Shown here one piece after another: positions 31,964-41,084 of a DNA stretch of 64,000 nucleotides. Every line of letters begins with the position of its first letter. Position 1 is the stretch's first letter. The notes below the pieces were generated by a model. The model saw only the letters and a list, made by a program, of their open reading frames with translations, was not told where the DNA came from and ran no database searches. Source of the stretch: an uncultured Bacteroidales bacterium. GTDB taxonomy: Bacteria > Bacteroidota > Bacteroidia > Bacteroidales > F082. The position numbers were made by a program, and so were the translations under genes. The DNA lies in assembly GCA_900317055.1 (NCBI GenBank), contig ONFF01000006.1, positions 62,001 through 126,000 on the forward strand, in the 5' to 3' direction.

Positions 31964-33149
31964 AACCCCGAAAATACCCTGCCACTCTCTCCGAAGACTG
32001 ACTCACATTACCAGCCCAAGTTTTACTGACAAGATTTTCCTTTTGTTGCTCGTCTATCTCCAGTTGGTTTTCCTTGAAAGTTCCCAACAATCCCTCAAAA
32101 TCAAAGACCCTCTTCCCTATGGTTATTTCATCAAATGGCCATATAAAGCTCCTTTCTCCCGTGAATTTATGATAATCAAACAGATACAAAACCACACTTT
32201 TTTTCTCCATCAATAGATAATCATTGAGCACTGATGAATAATCAGTTATCAGCACATCAGTATATGGCAATATCGGGTAAAAATCGGTCTTTGCCGTAAG
32301 TATTCTAACATTGGTAAAACTCGAACCATCAACTTCCGTGATTGTGGTATTGGCATGAGGTTTAAAAATCATAAGTGCACGGCATTCTCTCATTACCTTA
32401 TCAATGGCTTTCAGATCAAAGTCTTTTCCTAAAAAATCATAATTCGAGTCACGCCATGTCGGGAGATAGATATATATGCGATTATAAATTCCAGACTTCA
32501 ATTCGGCAAGCAGTTGTTGGGTTGTCTCAGGTTCATACCGTTTCACAAAAGCCAAGCGTCTGTCTTCAGGCCAAGTCAAGACATCATTGCGGGGATTTCC
32601 CAGCTCCAGGCATTGGCTGACATCGATACGAAAAGCACGTGAAAACATCTCCGAATACATCGGAGAGGCTGAGAGCATATAATCAGGCCGTTTGAAAGAC
32701 TCAGGGTGAAAGAATCGTTCCTTTAGGGTTTTCTTCACATAACGGTCAGCCAACGGACCCGAATCAATGTCAAACTCTATCTTTTTCATGGGCAAACCAT
32801 GCCAAAGGTTGACAAGTGTGGCATTTCCGGATAGGCAAAACATAATGTCGGATGAGTAGGCATTGAAGAACCAAAACTTTGAGGTCAAGGCAAACCAAAC
32901 GCCTTTAAGGCTGAAAATCCAGTAAGCTTTCAGTCCCTTGCTTCTTACTTCCTTCACCGTCATTTTGTTAGTGCTCAACCATACAGCATCAATCTCAGGC
33001 ATTTGATCCGACACATGGATGAAAAGATACTTGGCATTGCCATCGAACCCACCGCGAAAACTTCCATAAGCCCATTTTTTCCTATTTCTTGGAAACAGAA
33101 ACGAGAACGGGTAAATGCAATAGCAAACCAAATAGGCTAGGAATTTCAT
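31953..33149 (-). CDS. CDP-glycerol glycerophosphotransferase family protein (TagB/TagF-like)
   Basis: A 398-aa membrane-associated enzyme of the family that transfers glycerol-phosphate or ribitol-phosphate from a CDP-alditol, as in teichoic acid synthesis. Visible signatures are WLSTNKMTVKEVRSKGLKAY, NLWHGLPMKKIEFD with the conserved His, ASPMYSEMFSRAFRI, YIYLPTWRDSNYD, and the C-terminal TDVLITDYSSVLNDYLLMEK. The ATG at 33149 follows the upstream stop by four bases; an in-frame TTG at 33167 would overlap it. It is last in an operon with LicD, a cytidylyltransferase and an asparagine-synthase-like gene. In a Gram-negative host this implies an alditol-phosphate-modified surface glycan rather than wall teichoic acid. 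Confidence 0.85.
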   Translation of the reverse strand: MKFLAYLVCYCIYPFSFLFPRNRKKWAYGSFRGGFDGNAKYLFIHVSDQMPEIDAVWLSTNKMTVKEVRSKGLKAYWIFSLKGVWFALTSKFWFFNAYSSDIMFCLSGNATLVNLWHGLPMKKIEFDIDSGPLADRYVKKTLKERFFHPESFKRPDYMLSASPMYSEMFSRAFRIDVSQCLELGNPRNDVLTWPEDRRLAFVKRYEPETTQQLLAELKSGIYNRIYIYLPTWRDSNYDFLGKDFDLKAIDKVMRECRALMIFKPHANTTITEVDGSSFTNVRILTAKTDFYPILPYTDVLITDYSSVLNDYLLMEKKSVVLYLFDYHKFTGERSFIWPFDEITIGKRVFDFEGLLGTFKENQLEIDEQQKENLVSKTWAGNVSQSSERVAGYFRGFIP

Positions 33150-33153
33150 CGGA

Positions 33154-34209
33154 TCATTGTTTATCAACGAACAGGTTCAAGAACAACTCGGCGCACCACA
33201 GCTGCCATTTTTGGTTTCCCGTCAGTTGGCTCATCGGAATATCATGTCGGAATTCGTTTCGTTTGGGGCCTTCCCAGTCCTTGAAAATCATGTCGACAGG
33301 ACGAGGCATAGGTATTTTTGTGGGAACCTCACGCTCTGGATATTTCATTCGGTAGAGATCCCTAACGAGATATTTTGACTCGCCGCCCCTAATCCGCTGT
33401 AAGTCTTTTGGTTCAGCCATTACCAAGTTCTCGTATGGATCAAAATATGGCAAACCTGATGCCTTAAAAGCATTATAATAGGAGCTATAGCTTTCGTTCG
33501 TGCACAAATCATCCATAAATCCGAGGAAGTCTATCCCGTCCTTCCCCATTCGATACTTTTCGAAAGGTTCGTAAACATCTACAGGATGCGTGAGAACCAA
33601 TTCAGGATCCAATGATATATACCGTTGGACAAACTCATCAAATTTCCAATCTTTACTCAGCAACTTGTCCATCCCCCCAAAGACATAATCCGCACCATCT
33701 CCGATAATCATAAGCTGTACGCCATCAGCCTGTGCTTGTTTGGCAGCTTTGTAAATTTGTGGTTCGATAGAGTGAACCGGACCACATTTTTCTCTCATAA
33801 CGATAGGAGTAAACTCCTTGTAGTCCTCAAAAGTGATGTCTACCAGCACTTGTTTGAGTCCGTATTGCTCAGCATACTCTTTTGACCTTTCAATATCTGC
33901 ATCAAAGATTTTGGTCTCTTTCGAAACAAAGGTATAAGCGATACTTCCAGATTTCATATAGGAAGCCAACACGGCACTATCCATGCCTCCTGACAAAAGG
34001 ATGCCTATTTTTTCGTACATTCCATTCAGTCTGTCGAAATCGCGCTGAATCTTTTCATCAATCTCGCGGGCAGTTTTCACAGCAACTTTCTTGTCGTCGG
34101 GAATGGGAGGGAAATTCTCATGGCACATTCCTTCAACATAGTCAACACCATCCTTGAAGGTGTACCTATAAGCCATATAGGAACTCAAACAAAAATCTAT
34201 GTCTGTCAT
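33154..34209 (-). CDS. Asparagine synthase-like amidotransferase (no glutaminase domain)
   Basis: A 351-aa protein with the ATP-pyrophosphatase loop ILLSGGMDSAVL (about 68-79) and the synthase-domain stretch LMIIGDGADYVFGGMDKL. The N-terminal glutamine-amidotransferase Cys and its domain are absent, so ammonia would come from elsewhere or another chemistry is catalysed. Such short AsnB-like enzymes occur in polysaccharide clusters and may amidate or adenylate a sugar acid. The neighbouring cytidylyltransferase and TagB-like genes suggest that it modifies the same polymer. The reaction is inferred. Confidence 0.82.
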   Translation of the reverse strand: MTDIDFCLSSYMAYRYTFKDGVDYVEGMCHENFPPIPDDKKVAVKTAREIDEKIQRDFDRLNGMYEKIGILLSGGMDSAVLASYMKSGSIAYTFVSKETKIFDADIERSKEYAEQYGLKQVLVDITFEDYKEFTPIVMREKCGPVHSIEPQIYKAAKQAQADGVQLMIIGDGADYVFGGMDKLLSKDWKFDEFVQRYISLDPELVLTHPVDVYEPFEKYRMGKDGIDFLGFMDDLCTNESYSSYYNAFKASGLPYFDPYENLVMAEPKDLQRIRGGESKYLVRDLYRMKYPEREVPTKIPMPRPVDMIFKDWEGPKRNEFRHDIPMSQLTGNQKWQLWCAELFLNLFVDKQ

Positions 34210-34224
34210 ATCATCTATATATGA

Positions 34225-34707
34225 TTATTTCAAATCTCGCAAGTCGTGTTTGCGAACAGCATCCAATGCCTCATTAATCTTTGTCGAAGAAATGCCCTTC
34301 GTATACGGGAAATATACAATCTTGATGCCTTCCTTGGCAAATTCCTTCTCGTAATTCTGCCATTTTTCGGTGCCATACCAGTCGTCGCCTACAAACAAAA
34401 ACTTCGCCCCAAGCTTTTTGCAAGCGGTAAGTTTGTCCATATCATATTGGGGCACAGCCGCGTCCACATATTTGCAAGACCTAACTATCTCAATCCTGTC
34501 TTCGAAAGGAATCATCGCCTTCTTGCCCTTATAAGCGACCAGTTCATCAACCGTTACACCTACTACCAAATAATCGCACATCCCTTTGGCATTCTTCAAC
34601 AGATTCAGATGACCGATATGAAAAAGGTCATACACTCCCGTAGTATATCCAATAACCAATTGGCCTTGATAGTGCCGTTCTCCGGTTTGTTTCGTAGTAT
34701 TATCCAT
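34225..34707 (-). CDS. Glycerol-3-phosphate cytidylyltransferase-like protein (TagD/TarD type)
   Basis: A 160-aa nucleotidyltransferase. VIGYTTGVYDLFHIGHLNLL has the HIGH motif that binds the CTP phosphates, and the later FPYTKGISSTKI corresponds to the (I/T)SST motif. It likely makes a CDP-alditol (glycerol or a related polyol) that the TagB-like enzyme uses. It sits 8 bp after licD and 15 bp before the AsnB-like gene, and closely resembles the C-terminal half of the fusion protein at 35616-36785. Confidence 0.85.
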   Translation of the reverse strand: MDNTTKQTGERHYQGQLVIGYTTGVYDLFHIGHLNLLKNAKGMCDYLVVGVTVDELVAYKGKKAMIPFEDRIEIVRSCKYVDAAVPQYDMDKLTACKKLGAKFLFVGDDWYGTEKWQNYEKEFAKEGIKIVYFPYTKGISSTKINEALDAVRKHDLRDLK

Positions 34708-34715
34708 ATTATCTC

Positions 34716-35519
34716 TTATTTAATGAGTTCTACATTGTGGACATTCTTCATGATTTCCTCTTCGTCAGGAACTTGTCTCCAATTCCCATAGATATTTGTC
34801 AGGAATGCGTCCCCATCGTGAGGCACAGGCAATTTCACCATTTCAAAAACGACCTCACTTATAGGGAACACCTCCGATTCCCACATATAATGCTTGGCAA
34901 ACCCCTGTCCAATCCCATAATGCAATTCACCTTTTCTCCTGAAGACATTCAGCGGCCATGTCAATGGAGTCAAACAGTGATAAACGCCCCATTGGACCTT
35001 TGTCACAAGCTTCCTAAGCTTTTCATTCTTAATGAGATAAGTATAATGAAGCAATGCAACCCTTAACTTCCCACAGACAAAAGAGCGGATGTAACTGTTC
35101 TTATCCACACAAAAAATATCGACCCCTACTCCCTTATATTTGTATAGTTTTCCTCTCTTTGGAAAAGCCCCCAACAAATTGCCTTCTTTTTCGCGGAATT
35201 TCGGAAATCCGTTGATATAATTGAAGTCAGAATGACGGTCTTGGAGGACATATTGGTGGCAATCCGACTCGTGCAGAATGTCGACCAACTTCCGGTAATC
35301 CTCCTTCGGAAGCGCTATATCCATATCATCGTCCCAAGGAATGAAACCATGATGTCTAATGGCTCCCAATGCGCTGCCACCCGTAAGGAAATAGGTCAGA
35401 TGGTTGTCCTTGCAAACTTTATCCAAGAACAAAACCTCCTCCAACATTTTAATTTGAAGGTTTCTCAAATCTGAGCCTTCAGGGGCATATTTCCGTTTCA
35501 ATCCTTCAGTATCAATCAT
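34716..35519 (-). CDS. LicD family protein
   Basis: A 267-aa protein with the LicD nucleotidyltransferase-fold signature FLTGGSALGAIRHHGFIPWD then DDMDIALPKEDYRKL. LicD members transfer phosphocholine or related phosphoryl groups to surface glycans. It is probably cytoplasmic, first in the minus-strand operon. The start at 35519 was chosen because the -7 element TATTTTTG at 35538-35545 overlaps the upstream ATG at 35540. The transferred group is unknown. Confidence 0.88.
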   Translation of the reverse strand: MIDTEGLKRKYAPEGSDLRNLQIKMLEEVLFLDKVCKDNHLTYFLTGGSALGAIRHHGFIPWDDDMDIALPKEDYRKLVDILHESDCHQYVLQDRHSDFNYINGFPKFREKEGNLLGAFPKRGKLYKYKGVGVDIFCVDKNSYIRSFVCGKLRVALLHYTYLIKNEKLRKLVTKVQWGVYHCLTPLTWPLNVFRRKGELHYGIGQGFAKHYMWESEVFPISEVVFEMVKLPVPHDGDAFLTNIYGNWRQVPDEEEIMKNVHNVELIK

Positions 35520-35537
35520 ACCAGGCTTTTTCAAGTG

Positions 35538-35545
35538 CAAAAATA
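35538..35545 (-). promoter_or_regulatory. Bacteroidetes -7 promoter element of the licD operon
   Basis: TATTTTTG on the minus strand, 18 bases before the ATG at 35519. It decides the start of licD. Confidence 0.65.
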
Positions 35546-35577
35546 GTTAAATTAATCGTCGCAACACAAATTTTTCC

Positions 35578-35585
35578 TAATTTTG
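35578..35585 (+). promoter_or_regulatory. Bacteroidetes -7 promoter element of the SDR-cytidylyltransferase gene
   Basis: TAATTTTG, 30 bases before the ATG at 35616. The in-frame ATG-like start at 35583 overlaps the element and was rejected. Confidence 0.65.
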
Positions 35586-35615
35586 CGCTCCAATTCAAAA
35601 CGGTTCCAAAATCAT

Positions 35616-36785
35616 ATGAAGGAAGCTTTAGTCATCGGAGGAAGCAATGGCATCGGCTTAGCCATCACTTTGGAGTTGCAGAAGCAAGGGTATCTCGTCC
35701 ATGTTGTCGACAAAACCCAAAACGACCTGTTTGACAGCTCAAACGACATCCATTTCGAGCTGGTCAACTTATTGTCCACGGATTTTTCTTTTTTAGAGCA
35801 TTACAAAAGCATCGACACCCTTGTCATCACTGCTGGATTTGGCCGCATTGCGCCTTTCGAGGACATTTTGGAGCAAGAGATCCAGAACAGTTTCCAGGTC
35901 AATAGCATTGCTGTCTTAAAAGTGTTGCATTTCTTCTTCCCAAAAATGAAGGGAAGGGCACCATTCCATTGCGCCGTGATGGGAAGCATCGCTGGACTCA
36001 TCAGTTCTCCCCTATTTGCTACATACGGAGCTACGAAAGCCGCCCTATGCAATGGCATCGAGAGTTTGAACATCGAGCTTGAAATGGCTGGCACGGAAAA
36101 CCGCATATTGAATGTTTCTCCAGGTTCCATCAAAGGCACAAAGTTCAACGGAGGCGACAACGACTTGAACAAAACAGTAGCGTTGGCACAAGCCATCCTC
36201 GAAAAGATGGAAGAAAGACAAACGCTTTTTATTCCGGAATATGAAGAAGTGTTTCGTGGTGTAATTGAGCGATATCGTCAAGACCCTCGCCAATTTGGCT
36301 TGCAAAGTTACCAATACAAAATGGAAAGCGGACGCGTCAGCAGCAAGCCACAGTTGAAAATCGGCTATTTGAGTGGCACTTTCGACTTGTTTCACATCGG
36401 ACATCTGAACCTATTACGCCGCGCCAAGCAATACTGTGACTATCTCGTTGTGGGCGTGCATAAGGATGCCTCCCATAAAGGCAAATCGACATTCATTTCC
36501 TTCGAGGAACGATGTGAAATCGTCAGAAACATCAAGTATGTCGACCAGGTTATTCCATCAGAACGAGAAGACTGTGATGTTTACCTCAAAGGCATCGTAA
36601 AATACGATTATCTCTTTGTGGGTTCAGACTATAAGGGAACAGAGCGTTTCAACAGATACGAGCAAATCTTTGCCGACAAAGGTGTGAAAATCATCTATTT
36701 TCCTTATACCCAAGGCACCAGCAGCTCTCAACTCAGAAATGCACTGTCAGCTATCAATAATCCTACCGCAAACAATAACGCTTAA
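35616..36785 (+). CDS. Fusion of a short-chain dehydrogenase and a TagD-like cytidylyltransferase
   Basis: A 389-aa bifunctional protein. The first 240 residues are an SDR: cofactor loop GGSNGIG (8-14), VITAGFGRIAPFEDI, and the active-site pair in YGATK (137-141). From about residue 248 a cytidylyltransferase begins, KIGYLSGTFDLFHIGHLNLL with HIGH at 260-263, ending FPYTQGTSSSQL. It probably makes a reduced sugar or polyol phosphate and activates it with CTP. In known bifunctional ribitol enzymes the cytidylyltransferase comes first (recalled), so the order here is reversed. It is divergent from licD. The substrate is unknown. Confidence 0.88.
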   Translation: MKEALVIGGSNGIGLAITLELQKQGYLVHVVDKTQNDLFDSSNDIHFELVNLLSTDFSFLEHYKSIDTLVITAGFGRIAPFEDILEQEIQNSFQVNSIAVLKVLHFFFPKMKGRAPFHCAVMGSIAGLISSPLFATYGATKAALCNGIESLNIELEMAGTENRILNVSPGSIKGTKFNGGDNDLNKTVALAQAILEKMEERQTLFIPEYEEVFRGVIERYRQDPRQFGLQSYQYKMESGRVSSKPQLKIGYLSGTFDLFHIGHLNLLRRAKQYCDYLVVGVHKDASHKGKSTFISFEERCEIVRNIKYVDQVIPSEREDCDVYLKGIVKYDYLFVGSDYKGTERFNRYEQIFADKGVKIIYFPYTQGTSSSQLRNALSAINNPTANNNA

Positions 36786-36883
36786 GCCATAAGGGCATCG
36801 TATCCTTCTATTGCACATATATTTATATTCTATTTAAAAATGTACTATTATTGTAAACAATTTGTGGATTTGAATTAAATATG

Positions 36884-36891
36884 TAATTTTG
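36884..36891 (+). promoter_or_regulatory. Promoter of the FG-GAP T9SS protein gene
   Basis: TAATTTTG with TTG at 36862-36864, a 19-bp spacer, 25 bases before the ATG at 36916. A clear Bacteroidetes promoter. Confidence 0.7.
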
Positions 36892-36915
36892 CCACAATTA
36901 CAAATAATAAAGTGC

Positions 36916-39516
36916 ATGAAAAAGACCTCTTTGCTTATCGCCATTCTAATATCCTCGCTTATCGGCTTCGGGCAATCCTTACCTGACAATATCCTAGAGA
37001 ACGAATGCAACGCGCCCTTGCCGGGGAGCACATGGAACGTACACTTACTGTATTCAACGCCAGGCAACCCGATAGCCTCCTATGCTCCAGTCCTGGCAGG
37101 CGACATCGACGACAACGGCATCGTTGACATCGTGATGGCCCATTACAAAGGCAACAACTATCGCACCAACACATTAGACATATACAGCGGTCTTGACCTA
37201 TCGCTACAATATAGGTTCAACATCCAAGACTCTATCTATGTCTCCAACGGTCCCTATGCCTTAGGTAAATACACCAAGGCAAACGGCGACCAACAAGGCG
37301 CCATCTTTGTCCACGGTTACGACAGAAGAATACGCTCCTACACCATCAATGGTACTTTACTGAATGTTTCCGACCGTGCCACTGCTTGTGACGGTATGGT
37401 CTCCTTGGCTGACTTCAACGGTGACGGCTATCCAGAAGTATATGCCGGCAGCGACATTTTCGACGCTGCAACACTGAAATGGCTTTGTTCCGGCCCTGCT
37501 GATAACAATATGGGGCTCAGCTTCAGGGGTGCTGCAGTAGGTGTTGTCAACCACCACCGTTGCTATTTCGCAATGTCGTTGGCCAGCAATGTACTCGGCG
37601 ACGAGAAACAGGAACTGATATGCGGCAATACGATCTACAATGTCAACATCGAAAGTCGTACAGAACCAAGCCTGAATTCCATCACTGTCAACAAGACCAT
37701 TACCCCGCCGAGCGGATACGCACAAGACGGTCATGCCAGCCTCGCTGACTTCGACCTTGACGGCGAATGCGAAGTGCTTGTTGTGCGTGACAATACCGAC
37801 GACCATACATGGGGCACATGCTACTTTTATGCCTACAAACCTTCGAGTGGGCAAATCCTCTTCCAAAATTCCATCCAATGCCTATGTGCAGGTTATCCTC
37901 TTATCGGCAATGTCGACAATGACCCACATCCTGAAATAGTGTTTCTTGAAAAACGAAGTTACGCCCCAATGTACATCTATTGCTGGCGTTACACCCCCCA
38001 AGATGGACTCACTACCGTATGGCAAAAAACGCACGACGACACCTCCGGACAAACGGGCATCACACTGTTCGACTTCAACCAAGACAACATCATGGAGCTT
38101 GTCTATCGCGACAGCGAAAACCTTCGCATCATCAACGGCAGCGGTAAGAGCCACATCACTGGCAACGACACCATTTGTCCTTACAATCTTTTCGCTCGTA
38201 GGATGGCCGCCGGAACGGGTGTCGAATACCCAATTGTGGCCGATGTAAACGGTGACGGCTCGGCCGAAATCATAGCTACGGGCTTACTCGACCAGTATTC
38301 CTCCAACCTTCCCGGCCAAGGTGGCGTTCATGTTTTCGGCAACCCAGGAGGCTGGTCGCCCGCACGGCCAGTTTGGAACCAATATATGTATCATGTTACC
38401 AATGTGAACGAAGACCTCACCATTCCCACTTACTGCTTTGACAAGGCGACAACTTTTACAGGTTCTGACGGTGCCACACATCGTCCCTACAACAATTTCC
38501 TGCAACAGGCGTGCTACATCACACCCCAAGGCGAGCCTTACAACCCAAGTGGTTATGTAGTAGTGAATCATTTCGGAGAAGGCTGCGGAACCTATACCTT
38601 TCAGGACTCTACCTATACCGAAAACGGTGTCTATGAATACTACATCGAAAACCCTTTAGGTTGCGACACGCTGATGTTGGTTCAAGTAGAACTGGGCGAC
38701 ACCATCCGCATTGAACAATCCGAAACCGTTTGCACCTCTTACTCTTGGAATGGAACGACTTATGATATGACAGGCGATTACGAACAGTATTTTAAGACTG
38801 AATCAGGCTGCGACAGCATCGTCACCCTGCATCTGACTATCGATAATCAAGTTTACACCGACATTGCTGTCAGTACCTGCGACAGCTATACCTGGAACGG
38901 CACGACCTACAATGAAAGCGGGACTTACACTCAGACCTTCTCTGCTGCTAATGATTGCGACAGCATCGTCACATTAAACCTGACGATAAAGAACTCCATG
39001 CAGGTCGGTCCCATCCATGGCGAAGACCTCATATTCTACCAAACCAACGGTGAATACACTTATAGCATCGACCCCGTACCTGGCTGCTTCGGTTACGAAT
39101 GGGACATCGACGGACCTTGGAGCATCGAGTCTTCTCCCGACTCGCCAGAGTGTACTGTCGACATCTACTCTCCTGGCACTGCCACCCTAAAAGTGCGAGT
39201 CTACACTGAATGTGGCTTCATTGAACGCAGCCTTTACATCAACCACGACGCCCGACCTGACATTGTCATCTACCCCAATCCCACCATGGCAGACTTCAGC
39301 CTGAAACTTTACGGAATGGAAGGAACTGCCTATATCATCATCTACGATTATCTGGGGCAACTTATCGACCGATTCAGTGTTGAGGCCTCAGTGGGAGGCA
39401 CCCTAGTACCCTACTCCCTGACAGGCAAAGCTGCAGGCGTGTATCTTATTTGTGTCATGAATAGTTTTGAAGTACTAACAAGAAGAGTCATCAAGGACAC
39501 ACCCAGCACCATATGA
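36916..39516 (+). CDS. FG-GAP/VCBS-repeat cell-surface protein with T9SS sorting domain
   Basis: An 866-aa secreted protein. The signal peptide is MKKTSLLIAILISSLIGFGQ. The N-terminal 520 residues hold FG-GAP/VCBS calcium-binding repeats with DxDxxGxxD-type loops (ADFNGDGYPE, ADFDLDGECE, ADVNGDGSAE). Three adhesion-like repeats of the CDSYTWNGTTYNESGTYTQT type follow, each ending in CDSIVTLNLTI-like sequence. The C-terminal T9SS domain starts at PDIVIYPNPTMADFSLKLYG. It is probably displayed or released at the surface. The repeats reappear in the C25 protease at 52068 and the PKD proteins. The function is not predicted. Confidence 0.88.
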   Translation: MKKTSLLIAILISSLIGFGQSLPDNILENECNAPLPGSTWNVHLLYSTPGNPIASYAPVLAGDIDDNGIVDIVMAHYKGNNYRTNTLDIYSGLDLSLQYRFNIQDSIYVSNGPYALGKYTKANGDQQGAIFVHGYDRRIRSYTINGTLLNVSDRATACDGMVSLADFNGDGYPEVYAGSDIFDAATLKWLCSGPADNNMGLSFRGAAVGVVNHHRCYFAMSLASNVLGDEKQELICGNTIYNVNIESRTEPSLNSITVNKTITPPSGYAQDGHASLADFDLDGECEVLVVRDNTDDHTWGTCYFYAYKPSSGQILFQNSIQCLCAGYPLIGNVDNDPHPEIVFLEKRSYAPMYIYCWRYTPQDGLTTVWQKTHDDTSGQTGITLFDFNQDNIMELVYRDSENLRIINGSGKSHITGNDTICPYNLFARRMAAGTGVEYPIVADVNGDGSAEIIATGLLDQYSSNLPGQGGVHVFGNPGGWSPARPVWNQYMYHVTNVNEDLTIPTYCFDKATTFTGSDGATHRPYNNFLQQACYITPQGEPYNPSGYVVVNHFGEGCGTYTFQDSTYTENGVYEYYIENPLGCDTLMLVQVELGDTIRIEQSETVCTSYSWNGTTYDMTGDYEQYFKTESGCDSIVTLHLTIDNQVYTDIAVSTCDSYTWNGTTYNESGTYTQTFSAANDCDSIVTLNLTIKNSMQVGPIHGEDLIFYQTNGEYTYSIDPVPGCFGYEWDIDGPWSIESSPDSPECTVDIYSPGTATLKVRVYTECGFIERSLYINHDARPDIVIYPNPTMADFSLKLYGMEGTAYIIIYDYLGQLIDRFSVEASVGGTLVPYSLTGKAAGVYLICVMNSFEVLTRRVIKDTPSTI

Positions 39517-39548
39517 TTTACAATTGAAAATGGTGAAGCAAAACCTGG

Positions 39549-41075
39549 CTATTTCTTGCTCACAAAATCCAAACCCTTATCAATCAAATCATTCACCGAC
39601 TGGGAAATCTTCAGCTTATAAACAGAGAACAGCCCTACCACAAGGAAAAACATGGACTTCAGCAACGAGTCGATGACCAAACCAATCACCGGCTTGCCAA
39701 ATTGTCCGACAAACCAAGGCGTCAGCGTCTTCGACCACAGCCAGTCAAGCCCAAACAAAACGACCACAACCAAAACGACCAGCAGTTGCTTTGACGACAA
39801 GGGCAAGGTGCCGATTTTCCAGCGAATCAGAGTCAAGAGGAGCGTATAGTGCACCATATAGGCCACCAAGGTCGCCATGGCTGCGCCATTCACGCCCCAA
39901 TCGCCTACCCAACGCGCATTGAGCCACCAGGCCAAAACCGTCAGCAAGATGGTGAAAAACAGGGAGTAATAGTAGATTTTGGAATAGCTCAGCACCGTAG
40001 TTCCGACATTTAAAGTCGAATTGATCAAACGGCTGAGGCTCAAGATGAGCACGGCCCATTTGCCTGCCGCGAACACTTCGCCGTTGGGCAACAGGGCAAA
40101 AACCGTGTCGATATTGATCCAAATGAAGAAAAACACCAATGAGCCAACAAGGAACTGGTGCAAGGAGACGCTCTTGCAGATACGATCAGCCTCCTTCACA
40201 TTGCCATCGGCCATGGCCTGCGAAATCTGTGGCTTGCTGATGGTGCCTAGAGAGCGGTAAGGCATCTCTACCAACGAGGCGATATAGATGGCGATAGTCA
40301 AGATGCCACCCACGGCAAGACCTTGCTTGCCCGCAACAAAATAGCGGTTGAGCAAGGGAGTAATGTTGCCTGCCAAAGCTGAAGTGATAAGGAAGACGGT
40401 GTAAATCAAGAAGTCACGTTTCAGTTTAGGTGTAATATACTTCTTTTCGATGCGGAACGACACTCGATGCAAAGTCAGCAAATATACGATGTTGACCACT
40501 GTGGCTAAGCCATATGACACGCAAAACGCTATGACCATGCCCGTGAGGGAGAGGACATGGAAACCATAGAGCAAGTAGATGACCAAAGTCATCACCCGCA
40601 AACCCACCTCGCGGATGAATCGGGGCACCACGATGCGCATCAACAGGTTGGAGTTGGTCTCGAACACCGAGATGTAGAGCATAAAGAAAGCCAGCGGGAT
40701 TACATAATAGATGTAATCGATGAACAAGGCCGATTTCTCGGAGAAAAACGAAGCGATGGGACTTCGCAACGCAAAGAAGCAACCCAAGAAAACGGCAAAA
40801 CCTATTAAGGGCACAATAAGCGTCCAGCCGAAAAAACCATGGTCGCGATTATCTTCGTCCTTGAAATAGGGGTAATAGCGCATCGCCGAGGTGTTAGTAC
40901 CCAACTGAGCCAAACCCGAAAACAGCAAGGCTGATTGAAGCAACACATCGACCAGGCCGATCTCCTCCGTGGTCAGATATTTGGTCTGCACGAAGAAAGT
41001 CGTGATGATGCCCACTGCCACTCCAATATAGGTGGCAATGGTGCCCTTGATGCTCTGTCGTGCTACGATACCCAT
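39549..41075 (-). CDS. Polysaccharide flippase (MOP superfamily)
   Basis: A 508-aa membrane protein with about 14 helices, typical of Wzx-like oligosaccharide flippases. It begins VARQSIKGTIATYIGVAVGI, then shows SALLFSGLAQLGTNTSAMRY and MPYRSLGTISKPQISQAMAD. It likely moves lipid-linked oligosaccharides across the inner membrane for the surface glycan encoded nearby. It is nine bases downstream of the YihY-family gene and probably co-transcribed. The substrate is unknown. Confidence 0.88.
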   Translation of the reverse strand: MGIVARQSIKGTIATYIGVAVGIITTFFVQTKYLTTEEIGLVDVLLQSALLFSGLAQLGTNTSAMRYYPYFKDEDNRDHGFFGWTLIVPLIGFAVFLGCFFALRSPIASFFSEKSALFIDYIYYVIPLAFFMLYISVFETNSNLLMRIVVPRFIREVGLRVMTLVIYLLYGFHVLSLTGMVIAFCVSYGLATVVNIVYLLTLHRVSFRIEKKYITPKLKRDFLIYTVFLITSALAGNITPLLNRYFVAGKQGLAVGGILTIAIYIASLVEMPYRSLGTISKPQISQAMADGNVKEADRICKSVSLHQFLVGSLVFFFIWINIDTVFALLPNGEVFAAGKWAVLILSLSRLINSTLNVGTTVLSYSKIYYYSLFFTILLTVLAWWLNARWVGDWGVNGAAMATLVAYMVHYTLLLTLIRWKIGTLPLSSKQLLVVLVVVVLFGLDWLWSKTLTPWFVGQFGKPVIGLVIDSLLKSMFFLVVGLFSVYKLKISQSVNDLIDKGLDFVSKK

Positions 41076-41084
41076 AACAATGGA

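Noticed and set aside
31953-36785. Gram-positive DNA contamination because of teichoic-acid-like genes
   Set aside because: The genes use TAnnTTTG promoters and sit between Bacteroidetes-type neighbours, so they belong to this genome.
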